The notes under the pieces: model-generated | Told to the model about the DNA's origin: nothing | Seen by the model: only the letters and a program-made list of their open reading frames with translations | The model's database searches: none | Assembly: GCF_008831285.2 (NCBI RefSeq) | Contig: NC_045145.1 | Coordinates: forward strand, 19,298,040 to 19,362,039 | DNA length: 64,000 nucleotides | Direction: 5' to 3' | Origin: Nymphaea colorata | Taxonomy: Eukaryota > Streptophyta > Magnoliopsida > Nymphaeales > Nymphaeaceae | Made by a program: the position numbers and the translations under genes | In this document: positions 23,879 to 37,600 of the stretch, one piece after another | Layout: each line of letters begins with the position of its first letter | Position numbering within the stretch: position 1 is the first letter of the stretch

Positions 23879-26871
23879 ATGTATGGCCTGGCGTCGGACC
23901 ACCCATACGTGCCGAGGGAGATGAAACTCCCTGGCTACGTCCCCATCTCCCTCCCTTACTCCCTCATTCTCGGCGTTTACGGTGGATTCTCCTTTCTTGT
24001 CGTCCTCCTCGTTTGGGCTCTCTCCAGTATGCTCACCCTCTCGCTCTGGTGTGTTTTTTTATTTATTTTTCCTACCATGGACGTTCTCCCGCCCTGATTG
24101 TGCATCCTTTTACACATTGTAAATAACTTCTAAAAAAGTCCAACATATAACCTAAATTTTTGAAAAATCCATGCCTATATATATATATATATACGAACTG
24201 TCGCTGTCGTTTTTTCGTACGAAACTCCCGAATTGAGAAAATCCGGACAGTCGCGGAGTTTAAAAGCAATAAAACAGTCGAGTGGCCGGGAAGCCGACCC
24301 TTCGCCTCCTCCTCCAACAACCAGTGTGCATGGCGCGCGCTTAGTCGAAAATTAATGTTGGTCGCCTGATTCTGATAGAACGCCCAGTAGGAGTTAACCC
24401 ACGCCGATGTCGGTGGGGAGTAAGATTTTCAGGCTTGCAAACCTGTGCAAGCCTCTCAGAGAGTAACTTCTCTGTCTCCTCAACCAGATTCGCATACAGA
24501 GAACACACGAGATGCATGCCAAGTGGGTGAAGATCTGACTGGTATGCAGCGGATCACCGTCGAACTCGACCCGCTTGCTCACGTAATGACTCTTCTACCT
24601 GCATAGTCAGGAGGCTAGCTGCTGGCGAACAGGGAGGGATCAGGTTACCCGGTGAATGACAGGAACAATGTCAACGCTCGTCTTTAGTGACGCGTAGACG
24701 TCTAGCTCTGCATGACCATACCTTTTCCAAAGCTCAACTCACGATCGACTGGTGGAGGACGGCACCGGATTCGAGTTAACAGTGGATCTCATGCCTGCTT
24801 CGATTCTAATTCGACTTAAAATGGCGTCTGGTTAAAAGGTGTTCTAGATTAACAATTGAACGCATGTTCCTTTGGTTTGTATGTGTTTTTGTTTAAGAAA
24901 ATATAGAGCGATTGTGTCCGTCTTTTACTTGTTAGAATTTGAAACAATATCTCCATAACCACATCATGTTTTTTTAAACAAAAAACCATGTATTTTCAGA
25001 TTATGTGTTATGAGAACATGCGTTGCAAGTTTGCAATAACACAATATTCTTATCAAACATTCTCTTAAGGGCATCCTTGACTGTCCCAAATATTTATTTG
25101 GGTGTGCAAAAATTTTAGAACAATATCAATTATATGTCAATCTTACATAATATATTCAAGAATTTTCTTCATTGTGTTTCCTTTGCCGCAGGTCGGAGCC
25201 CCAGGCTCTCAAGGGCTGAGAGAGGGATCATGTGCTGGTGGGCGTTTACGGGATAGACGCATATCATCATGGAAGGATATTTCGCGTTCACGCCAGACTA
25301 CTACAAGAAGATGCCCCCCACTTACCTGTCCGATGCATGTGAGTTTCTCTCATGACTCTTATTTCCATTGCACCACTATTAGTACCACCTTCATGAGCTC
25401 CCCATGATTGTACTGTTGAAATGAATCTCGAGTTGACTACACCGGAATATATCTTTGATCCTTCCTCTCCCCTTCTGATCTCCTCTGAAAAACAACTGCA
25501 GTCTGCAGGGAAGGAATACAGTAAAAGTGACTCAAGGTATCCTGCGAGAAACTGCGCAGTGGTGGCTTTGGAGGGAATAACTGCTGTGCTTGCAGGACCA
25601 GCCAGCCTTCTTTCTGTGTAAGATTCCTGTGCCATGAAATCGCAGCCTTCTAAAACAGTACCATATGCGTACACCAAGTATAACCTTATTAATTTGCTTT
25701 TGTGAATGAGCGGTTCAATGGTTCAATCTTCCCAAATCTATGCTCGATAGCAGGTAATAAGATCTATTAGTATTCTTGTAGGGTGCGCCAAAACCCAGCA
25801 ACCAGATTACATACTCGTTTCGAGTATATAGTTACTCCTGTCTCAAGAACGGAGCTAGAATTTTCTTTAGAGGCGAGCCGACAGTCTACCCTTTGGATTC
25901 GGGTAAAGACAAATTGAATTCAAATCCAAAAAATACATAACTTAATTAAAAAAAATTATTTTTTTTAATGCAAACTTTTTTTTTTCATTGGTCAGGGTGG
26001 AACCATGGCCTAGGCGGGCCCTCTCCTCCCTCTGCCCCTGCCCTGTCCATACAATACCTTATATATATCCCCAAAAATCTTGCAACGGGATTATAAATGA
26101 TCTTCACTATACTTTGTTTGAGTATAATAATTAGTGAAATTTGTGACACTCGTTTTAAAACTTGTGAGGAATTTTCAAGAGTTTATAAAAAAAGTTATTA
26201 AATAGATGGTTGTCTTGGTTTTTACTATTGAGGTTAAAAACCAAAATTATTAGGAGATAGGTTGGGATTCCTTGAATCAAGGGTCAAATGGGTTCCGTGA
26301 TCTAACAGGATGTTGGGCATCTCAAAGCAAAAATGCTCTTCAATTTCCGACCATCAGAAATTGTTTCCAATGTAAGCTAGAACCAGGCGGACGGATCGGC
26401 AAATTAATTAGGCCACAGTTGAAATTTCGAGCTCGGAAGCTTCAACTTGAAGGTATCAAGTTGGAATCTGCCAGTACAAACTTTAAATCCATTAGGTTTC
26501 TGTCTGTATTTTCTAGAAAAGCTAAAAACTTATGACGTTTGGTGCATCAGTTGCAATTGGCTTCTGTCCTGTTGCCCCATCAATAATCAAGGTGCTGATT
26601 TGATGAAATTCACAGGTACGCCATGGCGATGAGGAAAGAATAGAGAGACATACTTCAGTTGGTAACCTGCACGGCGCAGAATTATGGAACTCTCATGTAT
26701 TTCCTGACGGCATTCTTAGATGGCGATAATTTTGCAAGCAGCCGATTCTACTACTGGGCTTACTACGTGGGACTGAACAGCCCATGGCTTGTGATACCCC
26801 CGCTTATTACAGTCAGGTCTTGGAACAAAACGCTCTCACTACATCCCCAGCCGAAGACCAAAAGTATTTGA
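23879..26871 (+). pseudogene. second HYD1-like sterol isomerase copy with two in-frame TAG stops
   Basis: Tandem paralog of the isomerase at 16720. Exons: 23879-24026, 25192-25338, 25509-25617, 26616-26871. The last three have exactly the same lengths as in the intact copy (147, 109, 256 nt) and all splice sites are GT-AG. Ignoring the stops it encodes 219 residues. The first stop is TAG at 25254-25256, at the Leu of the LTH active-site motif (codon 71). The second is TAG at 26641-26643 (codon 144), where the intact copy has Tyr145. No frameshift is present. The residues matching the catalytic His, Glu, Glu, Thr, Asn and Trp are all kept ([25 protein letters not shown]). In exon 4, by hand alignment, about 45 of 84 residues equal the first copy, so the duplication is old while the damage is light. 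Likely a recently lost paralog; stop readthrough, a null allele or sequencing error are alternatives. Confidence 0.87.
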
Positions 26872-27511
26872 AATCACATCAATGTTCTTCTCCTGATCGG
26901 ACAAGTTCGTTCGTTTTCTAGGAAACTGTGTTGTTGTTTTCTTACTGCAACTGCTAGACAGAAGCATTTGAACATCTCATGTTGATGATGCAGTCATGAT
27001 CTAGTTATTTCTGCACTCTTTTTCTTGTTGAAGATCAACATTTTGCCAACAAATTTCTTCATCTACTTCTTGGCTAGGAGGCAAACTTAATGCCTTCAGG
27101 TTGAAGGAGGTCAAGCGTTTGCTGCAGTTGCAACCTGGCATAACCATCTTAGAATCTCATGAAAAAGGAGGGAAGAGAGGACATTTTCAATGCTTTTCGG
27201 CCGAAATCCACAATTTCTACTCCTGTACATTGAACATCAAAGAAATTAAGAACTATTTACACAAATCTGATGGATGGCAACAAACCCAAGATGATGATGA
27301 GATGCAGTCCCAATTGGGTTGAGAAAATACAGAGGCCTCTGCTCCAGTTCTCTAAAGACAAATAAAATAAATTTTGGCTACTCTCAAAAAGACTAGACTA
27401 ATGTGTACAAACAAATAGAGAGGGCGCCGAGTGGAATCCCAACAAATCCCACATATGCTTTCTCTCTTTTAGCACTAAACAAAACAAAATTCTGATAATA
27501 AATTAAATCTT
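26872..27511. other. spacer between convergent genes
   Basis: It separates the 3' ends of the second isomerase copy (plus) and the response regulator (minus). No gene is seen and no strong AATAAA stands out for either. The short frame at 27101-27322 has no recognisable domain. Confidence 0.4.
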
Positions 27512-28695
27512 TCACGCAACTCTTAGCCCTCGAGTTTTAGTGCTCCTTTCTACGGGCTCAGGAGAAATGGCCTTTCTTTTCCTTGATTTCTTACTTTTGT
27601 TGTCGATGAATTGTTGGGACTTCAGAAGATGAGGATGAAGCTTCTCCATATCGGACAACCGCACAGGTTTTAACAGGAATTCTTCCGCTCCACCTTCCAA
27701 GCACCTGTCAGGAATATGTAAACCAACAGTCATGATCAATGGCTTAAAAAGCTAAAGAAGAGAGCATAATATAATGCACTAAACCAACAGTCATGATCAA
27801 TGAACATAAATGCTCGTGTTCTTGAATTGTCTGTGACACTCAGTCAATCCTTGTTCACATCCTAGCATGGTGAAGCAGAGTGCCTCGCTCGCTCAACTTT
27901 AAAAGGGCATTTGGTGAGAGAACATCATGTTCTTTAAACTCCATGTTCTTGTTCCAGTAAAGATGGTGTAATTCTGAAAGTTCTTAAATCCAACAATACC
28001 ATTATAGTTGCAGAACAAAATCGTGATGTTCTTGAAACTTGTGTTCCATGAACACGCGTTGCAAGAATACAATCTTCTTCTGATCAAAGTCTCCAACAAT
28101 CACAAAATTTTATGCACACAAAACATGATGAAATATGGATACCAATTTGGGCTTGGACCTAAATAGCATGATGAAATTAGAGAAAAATGAAGATCCACTA
28201 TGGAACAGGAAAAACAAAAGAAACAGAGAATTTGGAATCAGCAATTTGTGAAGTAGAAATACAGTGAAAGATCGAACGACCATTTAAAAAGGCCCCATGA
28301 ATTTCGATGCTTCAAGTCCCTAACCAAACTTTAGCCTATAAATGTAGTCCACATGGTCTCCAACTAGGCACGCGGACCGAGTTCGATAATGTTTGTTCAA
28401 TGTTTGAACGTTTCCACAATTACCAAAACTGGACATTTCTATAATGAAAAATTCACGATACCTAAGTTTTGCAAATAGGCCAACAGCACACTCATTTTTG
28501 AATTTTTTTCATATATCAGGAAGTCAAACGTAAGCATATTCATACCTGGATGCATATTTTTATTGCCACTTCAAAATATGAGCATGGTTTTCTAAAGTTT
28601 TCATTTGCAAGATGATTCTGAACTTTTTATGTATTTATAAACTCTCCATTTTCCCTTTTCAAGTGTTCAGTATAATGGTAGAGACAAATCAGTGG

Positions 28696-28782
<87 letters not shown>

Positions 28783-31633
28783 ACAAAAAAAATGTTGTTT
28801 GCAGGATTAGAGGTAAAGTAGTCTTTCTAAATACTTTAATGTTGCCTGTGAATGATTTACAACTTTATGCAGTTATTTACATCTTGAAAACATAAAGCAG
28901 TTAAGTAAAAAAGGCAAAAAGTTCGCAACTGTTTATAAACTTCTCTTCTACTCTTTATAACAGTTGATTTTCTTGAAACCTTATGAAATTTCTTTGCATG
29001 TTGGTCAGCACGGGACTTTTTATTAATGCCACACATCCATACAAGTGAATTAAGATAAAAATAAGTTAAAACGTAGGAATTTAATGAGAAATCATGAAAT
29101 CACCCATAGCCCTGAAATGAACCCTCCGTACACTCTATAAACTAGTTACAATTAACAAAGCGCTACCAAAACTGAACATAAGAGCACACATTTACATGAG
29201 CAGCACTTAACTTTGGGCCGGAGCTTCTTCTTCTTTTTTTTTTTTTTTTTTTTCTGGAGGAGGAGACGAATAGTATTTTCAAAATTGTTACATAGGTCAA
29301 AGTAAAAAATTTTAGAAAAAATATAAGTATAATTTTTTTTTTCTTTTCCAAAATGTGAGAGGAGATATGGCTCCTGCAGCCCCCCTTCCCTTACCCCGTC
29401 CCTTGGGATGAAGCCCATCAAAATAGTTGAATTAGCTGTATCAATCAATGCTTATTTACTGAACAACACACTTTGTATTGAACGAATACAGGGAAGAATC
29501 TTGAGAGAGGAAAATATCAGTTTTCTAGTCGATTATTAACCTCAACACTAGAATATTTTTCTCCCTCTGGAATGACGTTAGAAACGTGAACAGATCCTTG
29601 TCTAACCAGCGCGCCTTTCAAGGGTTAACTACGATCTGCCCAAACCAAGACCAAGCTGTAAACTAGACACAGTACGACCCTCTTTCAAGGAATGGACTTG
29701 ACCTAAGGGACAAGAGGATCTCCAAGGAACTTGTCAATCCGGAAACCGGCCAGTATTCACATGGTAAACCTGTAGGGAACAGGATCAGAATCTCCAACAG
29801 TCACCGGTGCTCGGTCTTCTAATACAGGGCCATGGCACGCCAGTGTCCCTTCGAACAGTCTCAACCGTCCGTTGATACAAACAACGGGGTGGAGTTGCAT
29901 CACTGAGGAGGAGGACTTTAGGACATAGGGAGAAGAATTTGATTCCCAAACACATAATCGATACTATTACAGTAGACCAACCATTAATGGCCCACGAATC
30001 AAGCAGCGGTCGTCTTTATGAAGGAATAGCAACGCTTCCTTCAACAGCTTCTTCGTGGAACAAAAGAAAGATGCAGTCAGTATACTGATACATATATATT
30101 ACCATGTGCTCTATCAAGTTCAGGCCACTTCAATTTTCCCTAGTCTGTTTCCTGCCCATTTTTTTAATATATATTAAAATCATTTCAGAGGTTTTCCCTG
30201 ACGTTGTGCCTGATTGAAACTGGTAAAAAATCTCTTGTGGCGTGTCACTGTTACACGGATTATCTATGAAATGAAGTGGAGAGAAAAATGAGAGGAAAAT
30301 TACCTGCTGATTCTTGATGGTACATTCTCAGATGACATAACCACGACAGGGATGTCCTTGCAGGAAGATTCCTACGAAATTAAGCATCCAAGGGAACATC
30401 ATCAAGTAAATGTCATACTACTTGCAGCTGATCAATCTGACATCTGTATCGACAGAAGCATGATGCGACGAAAAACCAGAAAGGAAAGAAAGGGAAATGT
30501 AGGCAAAAATGGGTTACTTAAGCTTTTACCTTGATTCTCTTGAGTAATTCATAGCCGCTCATGCCAGGCATACAGTAGTCTGTGATTATTAGATTTACTT
30601 TCATGTCCTGCATTTGGAAAAAATCGTCACTTTTTTGAAATTTGAGTTGCCTTCAACACCCGTGTCAGTGATAAGTTCATGTACGGGAACATTTTTTTTT
30701 TCCATTCTTTTAAAGAGCATCCATCGATTATATTGAAGAGCTCATATATGCATTCCATAGGAAAACATTCCTTGCATGCAAAAGCAAATTTCACGGTCCA
30801 CATTTTTCTTATTCAAGTATTTGTTCTGTTCAAAGAGAGAAACTCTCGTACCTGTCTTCGGCGTGAAGAAGAATCCATGTCATCCATCAAACCCAGAAAT
30901 TCCAAAGCCTTACTTCCGGATTCCACACTGGTAACTGAACACCAACAATAATCACTTTCAGGAAGAAGGCGGTATTATTGGCATCTAAAGACCTTAGTTG
31001 AGAGCTTCCACTAATGACTAGAACAGGTGGCGAATTTACATAAATTAGAAAAAAGGAAAATTTGCAACAACTCGTTCGATGGAAGAGACAACTATTTATC
31101 CATCGAAAAATAGAACAGACCAATTTAACTGCCGAATAACTAGCTTCAGCTCACTAGGATGAATTATCTTCTAGTTTTAAATGAAATACATATCACGTCT
31201 TCAGGTCAGCAACTGGCATATTTAAAGACGTCTTTCAGATTGGGCAGCAAACAAAAACCAAGCATGTTTTAACTCTGAGAAGAAAGGTTGGAAGCCTCTC
31301 CAGCTACGCTCTATGCATATATCGGCTCTATACACAAGCAGTTCTTGGTAGGTTGGTAATAGAAGAGACGCACGAATATCCAAGAATTGCCAAAAACACA
31401 AATAGAAATATCATCTACAATCGGATTAGCATCCGCCATGATAAAAAACCAAGTAGGAGGTGCCAAAAATGATCTCCCTCTCTCTCCCGACTCAAAAGTA
31501 GAGCCATAGAAGAACCAGTACCTTGATACGAAGAAACTCTGAGGAGTCTCTCCAAGATTTTCCTATCAACCAAACTATCATCTACTGCCAGAACATGAAA
31601 ATGGGTATCGCAGGAACCCTGTTGCTTATCCAT
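27512..31633 (-). CDS. type-A two-component response regulator, 5 exons, 177 aa
   Basis: Cytokinin primary-response protein. It is a receiver domain without a DNA-binding output domain, which takes phosphate from histidine phosphotransfer proteins and damps cytokinin signalling. Exons on the minus strand: 31633-31522, 30934-30852, 30607-30530, 30371-30304, 27704-27512. All are GT-AG, 534 nt in total with TGA. The receiver spans about residues 11-135: acidic pair D18-D19 in [13 protein letters not shown], phospho-acceptor D75 in [18 protein letters not shown], the Ser in [13 protein letters not shown], and K126 in [34 protein letters not shown] is typical of plant type-A regulators, closest in feel to Arabidopsis ARR8/ARR9. 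The tail after 135 is short and basic (KSKKSRKRK), a likely nuclear signal, and no GARP/Myb domain follows. Intron 4 is 2.6 kb and carries a long TA/GA microsatellite. Confidence 0.95.
27720..27802. repeat. 22-bp exact repeat next to the last-exon acceptor of the response regulator
   Basis: AAACCAACAGTCATGATCAATG occurs at 27720-27741 and again at 27781-27802, a 61-bp period. The first copy begins 16 bp upstream of the last exon on the gene strand, in the branch-point region, so the duplication may have doubled a branch-point segment. This is positional inference. Confidence 0.7.
28699..28780. repeat. compound (TA)n(GA)n microsatellite in response regulator intron 4
   Basis: About 25 TA units (28700-28750) run directly into about 15 GA units (28751-28780). 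Same arrangement and orientation as at 38209-38273 and 55998-56100. Probably highly polymorphic. Confidence 0.95.
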
Positions 31634-34600
31634 CGAGACGACTTCTGCTCCTCCCTCCTTCCTCCTCTCCTCTCTTCCGCTCTTCGAATTATCTTCCCGA
31701 GCGAGGTTTATGCGAGTACTGCATGAAGGGCGAGAGGGTATGGGACCTGGGTATTTCTAATGCTTCCTTTTCTGCAATTTTTTTTTTCCGGAAAAGAAAT
31801 GATGGGTTTGAGTAGGTGGCAAGCAATGCTGCTCGATCTCCTCAGATATTCTCTTACCGCGCAGTACAGCGATTGATGGTCTCTTCAGCCCTTGCTTTTC
31901 TCTTTTCTCGCTTCCTCTCTTCACCTCCTTCTTTTGCTGCCCTTCAACATCTATTGACGTATCTTAAAGTTTAGAAAAGTGAACATGGAAGTGAGGGAGA
32001 CATGTTGGCCCTTATGTCGTGGCAAAATTTCTGAGGCGCCCTTCATCAGAATCTTGAGCGAGGCTTTGAAAACAAGAGGAACGCATGTGCATTGTCAAGT
32101 GAGTTTTTATATTTTCCTGTGATTACGTGATGTCCTATATGACAAGAGCCAGAGTCATTCCAGGTTATAGGTACCTTTGGACAGAGACGTACCTTGGACA
32201 CTATTCCTGCTCATAATGTACTGCTGCAATTCTCAGGCCTCCCTCCCTCTCTCTCTATCTCTAACACCCATTTCCCGAGTGGGACCTGCACAGCTTTGAA
32301 ATCCAAATCCAGAATCTTTGAAGCACAGGTATGGCAGGTTTTGTAGCATAACGGCCTTGGATGTTCTGCTTAACAGGGAACCATTTTCCCTGCTGCCACA
32401 AAACTGCACTGGATTTTCCGTAAAGTTGGGTCATGGTATCTCCTGTTACTGTGTTATCCATCCCCTTGAAGGTACCCTCAACCGGAGCTAGCTAGCCGAG
32501 CCCGTCCTCCCGCTCACCTACCCTAGCCGTGACTGTACATCGGTCCGGAAGAAAGTTACCGAGAACTTTGTCCACGATTTAGAGTACCAAGTTCTCAAAA
32601 GGAGGCCTTCTTTGTCAACACATCGTGGCGCAAGCGTTTGTAGGGGAGGGACAGTCGCCGGCCCTACCGGTGCAACACCGCCTACCGTGTCTTTGAAGTT
32701 TATTTTCCTCCAATGACGGGGAAATCACCGAGAGTGCTGGTCGTTTTGGATTTGCCAAGGCAATGCGTCCCTTTGCTGTAAAATTTCTAGGCAGCTCACT
32801 CTCGGTTGACCATCAATAAAAGCTTGATCGATTCTTTACGTATGACATACAAGCTCCCTTGAGCTTTCTACGAAAAAGACGATAAGGAAATCAATTGGTA
32901 GGGCTGCTATATCGAATTGGTTTCGTGCATCGCGTCTCTTTCTTTTAGGTTCATTTGAGAGGCAACTACCACAAGTTGTTTTTAAATTGCTTACTGCCAA
33001 AGGGGACTGTAAATCTCTTGGCATGAAGAACTTAGAGAATCAAGAAACAGACAGCTACAATGCTTCTTGCCACAAATTAAAACTGCGGGCAATGTAAGCA
33101 AATGGCTTCACGGACTAGCTTTACGTTGGGGAATGATCAGGACACGGTAACCACGAACTCCGGTAGCTTGGCAACCCTGACACTTGCAGAAAAGCTCTCG
33201 GTAGTTTCCGGTCATGTGCCGGCAAAGAAAGAGACATGACTTCTGTTTTCGAAAGTGCTTTATTATTATCGTGGAAAACCTGGATGTGCAAAGTGGGATG
33301 GAGAGAGCGGTGGGCACTTCTGTAACTTGAGAATTTGCAGCAAACGGAGAAACGGTCAAAGCCAAAGGGTCGTGTCAGAGGAGGAGGACTCAGAATTCGA
33401 ATGGTGAACATGAAAGGTGACGAGTCACGTCCATGCCGGTCGCCAACGAAACATGGACAAGGAAACCCACCACGGCGCTCCGGATTCTGTCCGTATGACT
33501 TTTCTTTCCATGCGCGTCCTCCCTCATCGCTGCAACCCCTTCACCTTCTTCTTTCTCTTTTTCCGCTTTTACTGTACCTCAATGCAGCAGTAAATATTAT
33601 ACACGTAGTGGCTTTTGAGCAAGGAAAGAGAAGAAGTAACTACCAATGGGTCTGATGCGGTTCTTATCATGTTTTTACATGGGGAGAAAAAGCTCGACGC
33701 TTTCCCCGAGCGCGTTTGAGGGATGAAAAGCAAAGAGTCAGGGGAAAGCGAGGAACAATCAAAGTGGGGTTGATGAAACATCACGGGAAATTTCTTCAGT
33801 TTCCTTTTACGTGCAAGTAATTATACTGTGGTGGGCCTTCAGAGATCTTTCATGGGCCACGGAATAAAACATTGCAATAATATGGAGGGGGAGGACATCG
33901 CTGGTCGTGGGGGACCTTGCTCCTGCAATTCCATGGCTACCCTACAAATGAAATCTTTTCGGGACCCACCCGCCATTGTTATAGGGCCTCAAGAATCTGT
34001 CCCCTCCCTCCTCCTCAAGAGGGGAAGCCATGAGAGTGAAGGTGACCCTCTTAAATTCTAGCATGGGCCCGTGACTGACGCCACCAAATCTTGCCACATT
34101 ACCAATATTTCATCAACTGCTTGCGCTTATGCTCCATTAATGAATGTTCCGCCATCGTCTTTCTTCCTCCCCCAAGTACTCTGGACACACACATATATCT
34201 ATATATATCTATATATATATATATTAACCGATCTGAAATCAGGTCAAGTAAACTCACATCTCTGATGTAAATTTGTGCAAATTTGTGCGTGAGTAATAAG
34301 GATGCAGGATGGTCAGATCCCAAGAAAAGCAGGTGCATTAGAGGCCGGGCCAGAATTGGATCCCGCACATCAGAAAATGACAAAGCCCTCTCATACCGTA
34401 TCTGGCCCATTCGCAACCCTAAATTAAGGAACGGATGTCTCCTGGTCCCTACTCCAGTTCGGTTGATCGTGCAATGAAGTCGGACCTGTTTCTGCCAAAG
34501 TTAATTTCTTAGAGTTTTTAACCCAACTGGTTTTCACCTTCTGGTCATAAATGTCGAGATTGCTTTGATTGATTTTGTGTGTTACTATGAGAACATTTTG

Positions 34601-37600
34601 TGAACTTAAAAATCAGGCTTTTCTGTCGAAAGTTTAAAGCATTTGGAGAATGTGAGAAACTAATCTCCACCACCCAAGAAATAGATATATACATATAACA
34701 TAAGTTGATCCTATCCTTCTTTTCGATTTCTGTCATGGATAGGATTTTTTTTGGATCCAGAGCTGTTTCCCAAACTCGAAGGTAGTTCGGACCGGTCCAA
34801 ACAGATCAGAGACCAAGTGGGGCCCACGATTATCCTCCAAAAACCAGAAAAGAGCCCTTTTTGCATGCGACGGTTTGCGGGCCCCACGGGGCTTGCGTCA
34901 TCCGAGTGAGGACCAAAAGTTTGACATCAGTTTTGCATGGTATTTATTTTTTCTCCCGTGTTTGTGTGTATGTATTTGCGTGCCTGCGCGTGCGACTTTT
35001 CCTGCCTTGGGCCACTTTATTTCCCCTTGCTTTTTCGCCCTTTCTTTCTTTTTTTTCTTTCGTTTGAAAAGCAGAAGATAAGGAGACGCCATAATTCACC
35101 CCCAGTAGAAATCTGCATGGACGAAGTAAATTCAAGCAAACTTAGTTCTTCCCATAATTCAAACAAACTTTCTTATTACTACTGTGAAAGAATAGAAAAG
35201 GAGGGGAGCTTTCGTTTTTGTTTGACGATGGATTAAATGAATTTATGTGTAGAAATTTGATCGGTGATCGGTGATTCGCCTGGACAGACTCACATACGAG
35301 CGCCCGTCGTTGCCGCAATGTGAAACGCTGCCGGTCACTGTCAAGCTCGCCTGAAAAACTGCCGGCTGTTGCTACAAACTGCCGAGGATCGCACGGCGTT
35401 TTTCAGAATCCGGGTGCTTAGGAACTCAGTTTTGGATGAATCCAACCAAACAGAGTGATGGGTTTTCTGGCATCAAAACAGCCTTTTGAGCGCGGATCCA
35501 AAGCCGCCGGAAGTTTTTCTCCGTTCCCGGGTTTTCCCTTGTTTGTACCATTAAAATTATTCAACAAAGCATTCATTTCCCCGATGAATGCTTTTGCCGT
35601 TTTGCTCGTAGCCAACTCAAATCCCAGCTCACGTACGATGCGTCCACTTCATTACTCTTGTGAATAAAGCGGCACCACCTAGCGACTAGTGACTGACCAT
35701 TCGGCCGCACGCCATTAAAATTGTACATGTTCTGTCCGTTAAAAGGCCCGGTTTTTACTACGCGTCATGAGTGCAGGTGAACGCCGCTTGCAGGCCCTCA
35801 TCAACACCTTAACCTTCTCCTACATCGACCACCATGTTAACCCATTAACTTCTGGTCTATGTCCTCACCAGACAATCTTTTTCTCATATATCTCATATAT
35901 TATATGGGTTTGAAGATTATATCAAAAGTAGTGCTTGTTTTCAAGAAATTTGAAGCTCGAATATTAAGGCGAGGAAAGAGGGACGTCGTTCAGCGTGCTA
36001 TGTCTTTTCGCGCTCCGAGAAAAGTGGCCATATCTTTGACCAAGGACGCCCCGTAGATTTCGTGGCCATATCGCCTTGGATCTGGTGCAGTCTCCGGCCC
36101 CGCCTCCGGCCACCAGTCAAACCTCCCGACTTTCTTCCCTCCTCAGCTCCTGCAACCAGCGTCGCTCCTCGTGCCGCCGGTCTCGTAATGTGCACACGGA
36201 CGGATGGAAGCGCGTCGCTCAACCGCCCATCTCGCAGATGGACGCCCCACAAACGTAGTTTCGTGCAACCACCGGCGGTGCACACCTATGCTGATTGACA
36301 AATTTGTTCAACGGCCGAACACGTACGTTCCGATGCTGCTGCCTCCGGCGCAAATCTCATCCGGAACGGTATCTCAGACCACCTGGACAGAAACCAAATC
36401 GTTTGAAAAGGATTGACACGTGAGCATATGTCGAATTAATGTTTAATAGTAAATCAGTTTTCGTCTTTTTCATGAGAATATTATTTTTTTTACTTTCGAA
36501 ATTTTTATTCTTTTATTAAAAGGCACATTCAAAGCTCAAAGAGCAAATTACATTAACATATGTCCCGTATAAAACTACTCCTTAGAGCATATCTATAAAA
36601 TTATATTACACAAAAGAGCACATGAATTGATAATCTATCTTGAAAAGTTTATATACACACAACTGAGTAAATGATGCATTCTGACTATTTAGAGTCACCA
36701 ATCATTTAATCTCGTTTTAAGTAGATGGATGATTAAAAAAAAAACAAGAAAAAAAAACTGTAAATTAATACAGTGAATTTATCAGCAAATGGCAATTCGT
36801 TAAGAGCAGAGTTATTTTGGCTGTCGCTTGCAACTCACACACACAAAATATGCCATTTAAGTTCTTTACAGCACTCATTAAATGTTTGAGTTTTAAATTC
36901 TTGAAGTACTTTTGCAAAGGAAATTCTAGTAATGTAAGTAACAAGCAAGTGAGGGGATACGGTATATTTTACAAAATTATTGTTTTGCTTTTAACAAAAG
37001 TAGAAGAAGTTAGTATCGACTTAAGAAACCTACTTCACATGTCATTCAGTTCTGTCAGAAAGCTAGATTTGTTTTATTTTTATCGTTCAAAAGTGTAAAG
37101 TTATTGTTTTCTAGTTCAAGGAGTTTTTTTTTTTCTTTTTTCTAATCACATTCTAAAAGAAGTCTTTGGGATGGGTAAATACTATGGTACGTATTTCAAT
37201 ATTTTTCTCAAAAATATTTGAAAAATGAGAATATGAAAACATGAAAAATATAATAAGATATTATCTACATGTTTGCCGAAAATTTTCACATTTTAAAAAT
37301 GCTAAAAATGATAATGTTATATTGAATAGTCTTTCGTGTTAAATTATTTTCCACCTTGGATAAATGCAGTAACCCGCGACAATCGGTTAACAATTTGTTT
37401 GTGTCCATCCATTTATGAACTATTAGATATTGCTAGTTGAAATAGTCATCGTTATCTGAATTAATACTCAGAGTTTTTGGTATTTCAGGATAAAAACCAG
37501 ACCCTTTAATTTTTTTTGCTGCAAAACAATTTTAAATAAAATATAAACATTCTAATATATTTATATTTTGATATAAAACATGATTTGAATAAGTTGTTTT

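Noticed and set aside
24840..25075. Similarity between this intron segment and 27900-28095 (shared GAACAYGCGTTGCAAG and nearby TTCTTATCAAA-like blocks)
   Set aside because: Possibly copies of one small transposon, but no clear ends or target duplications could be defined by eye.
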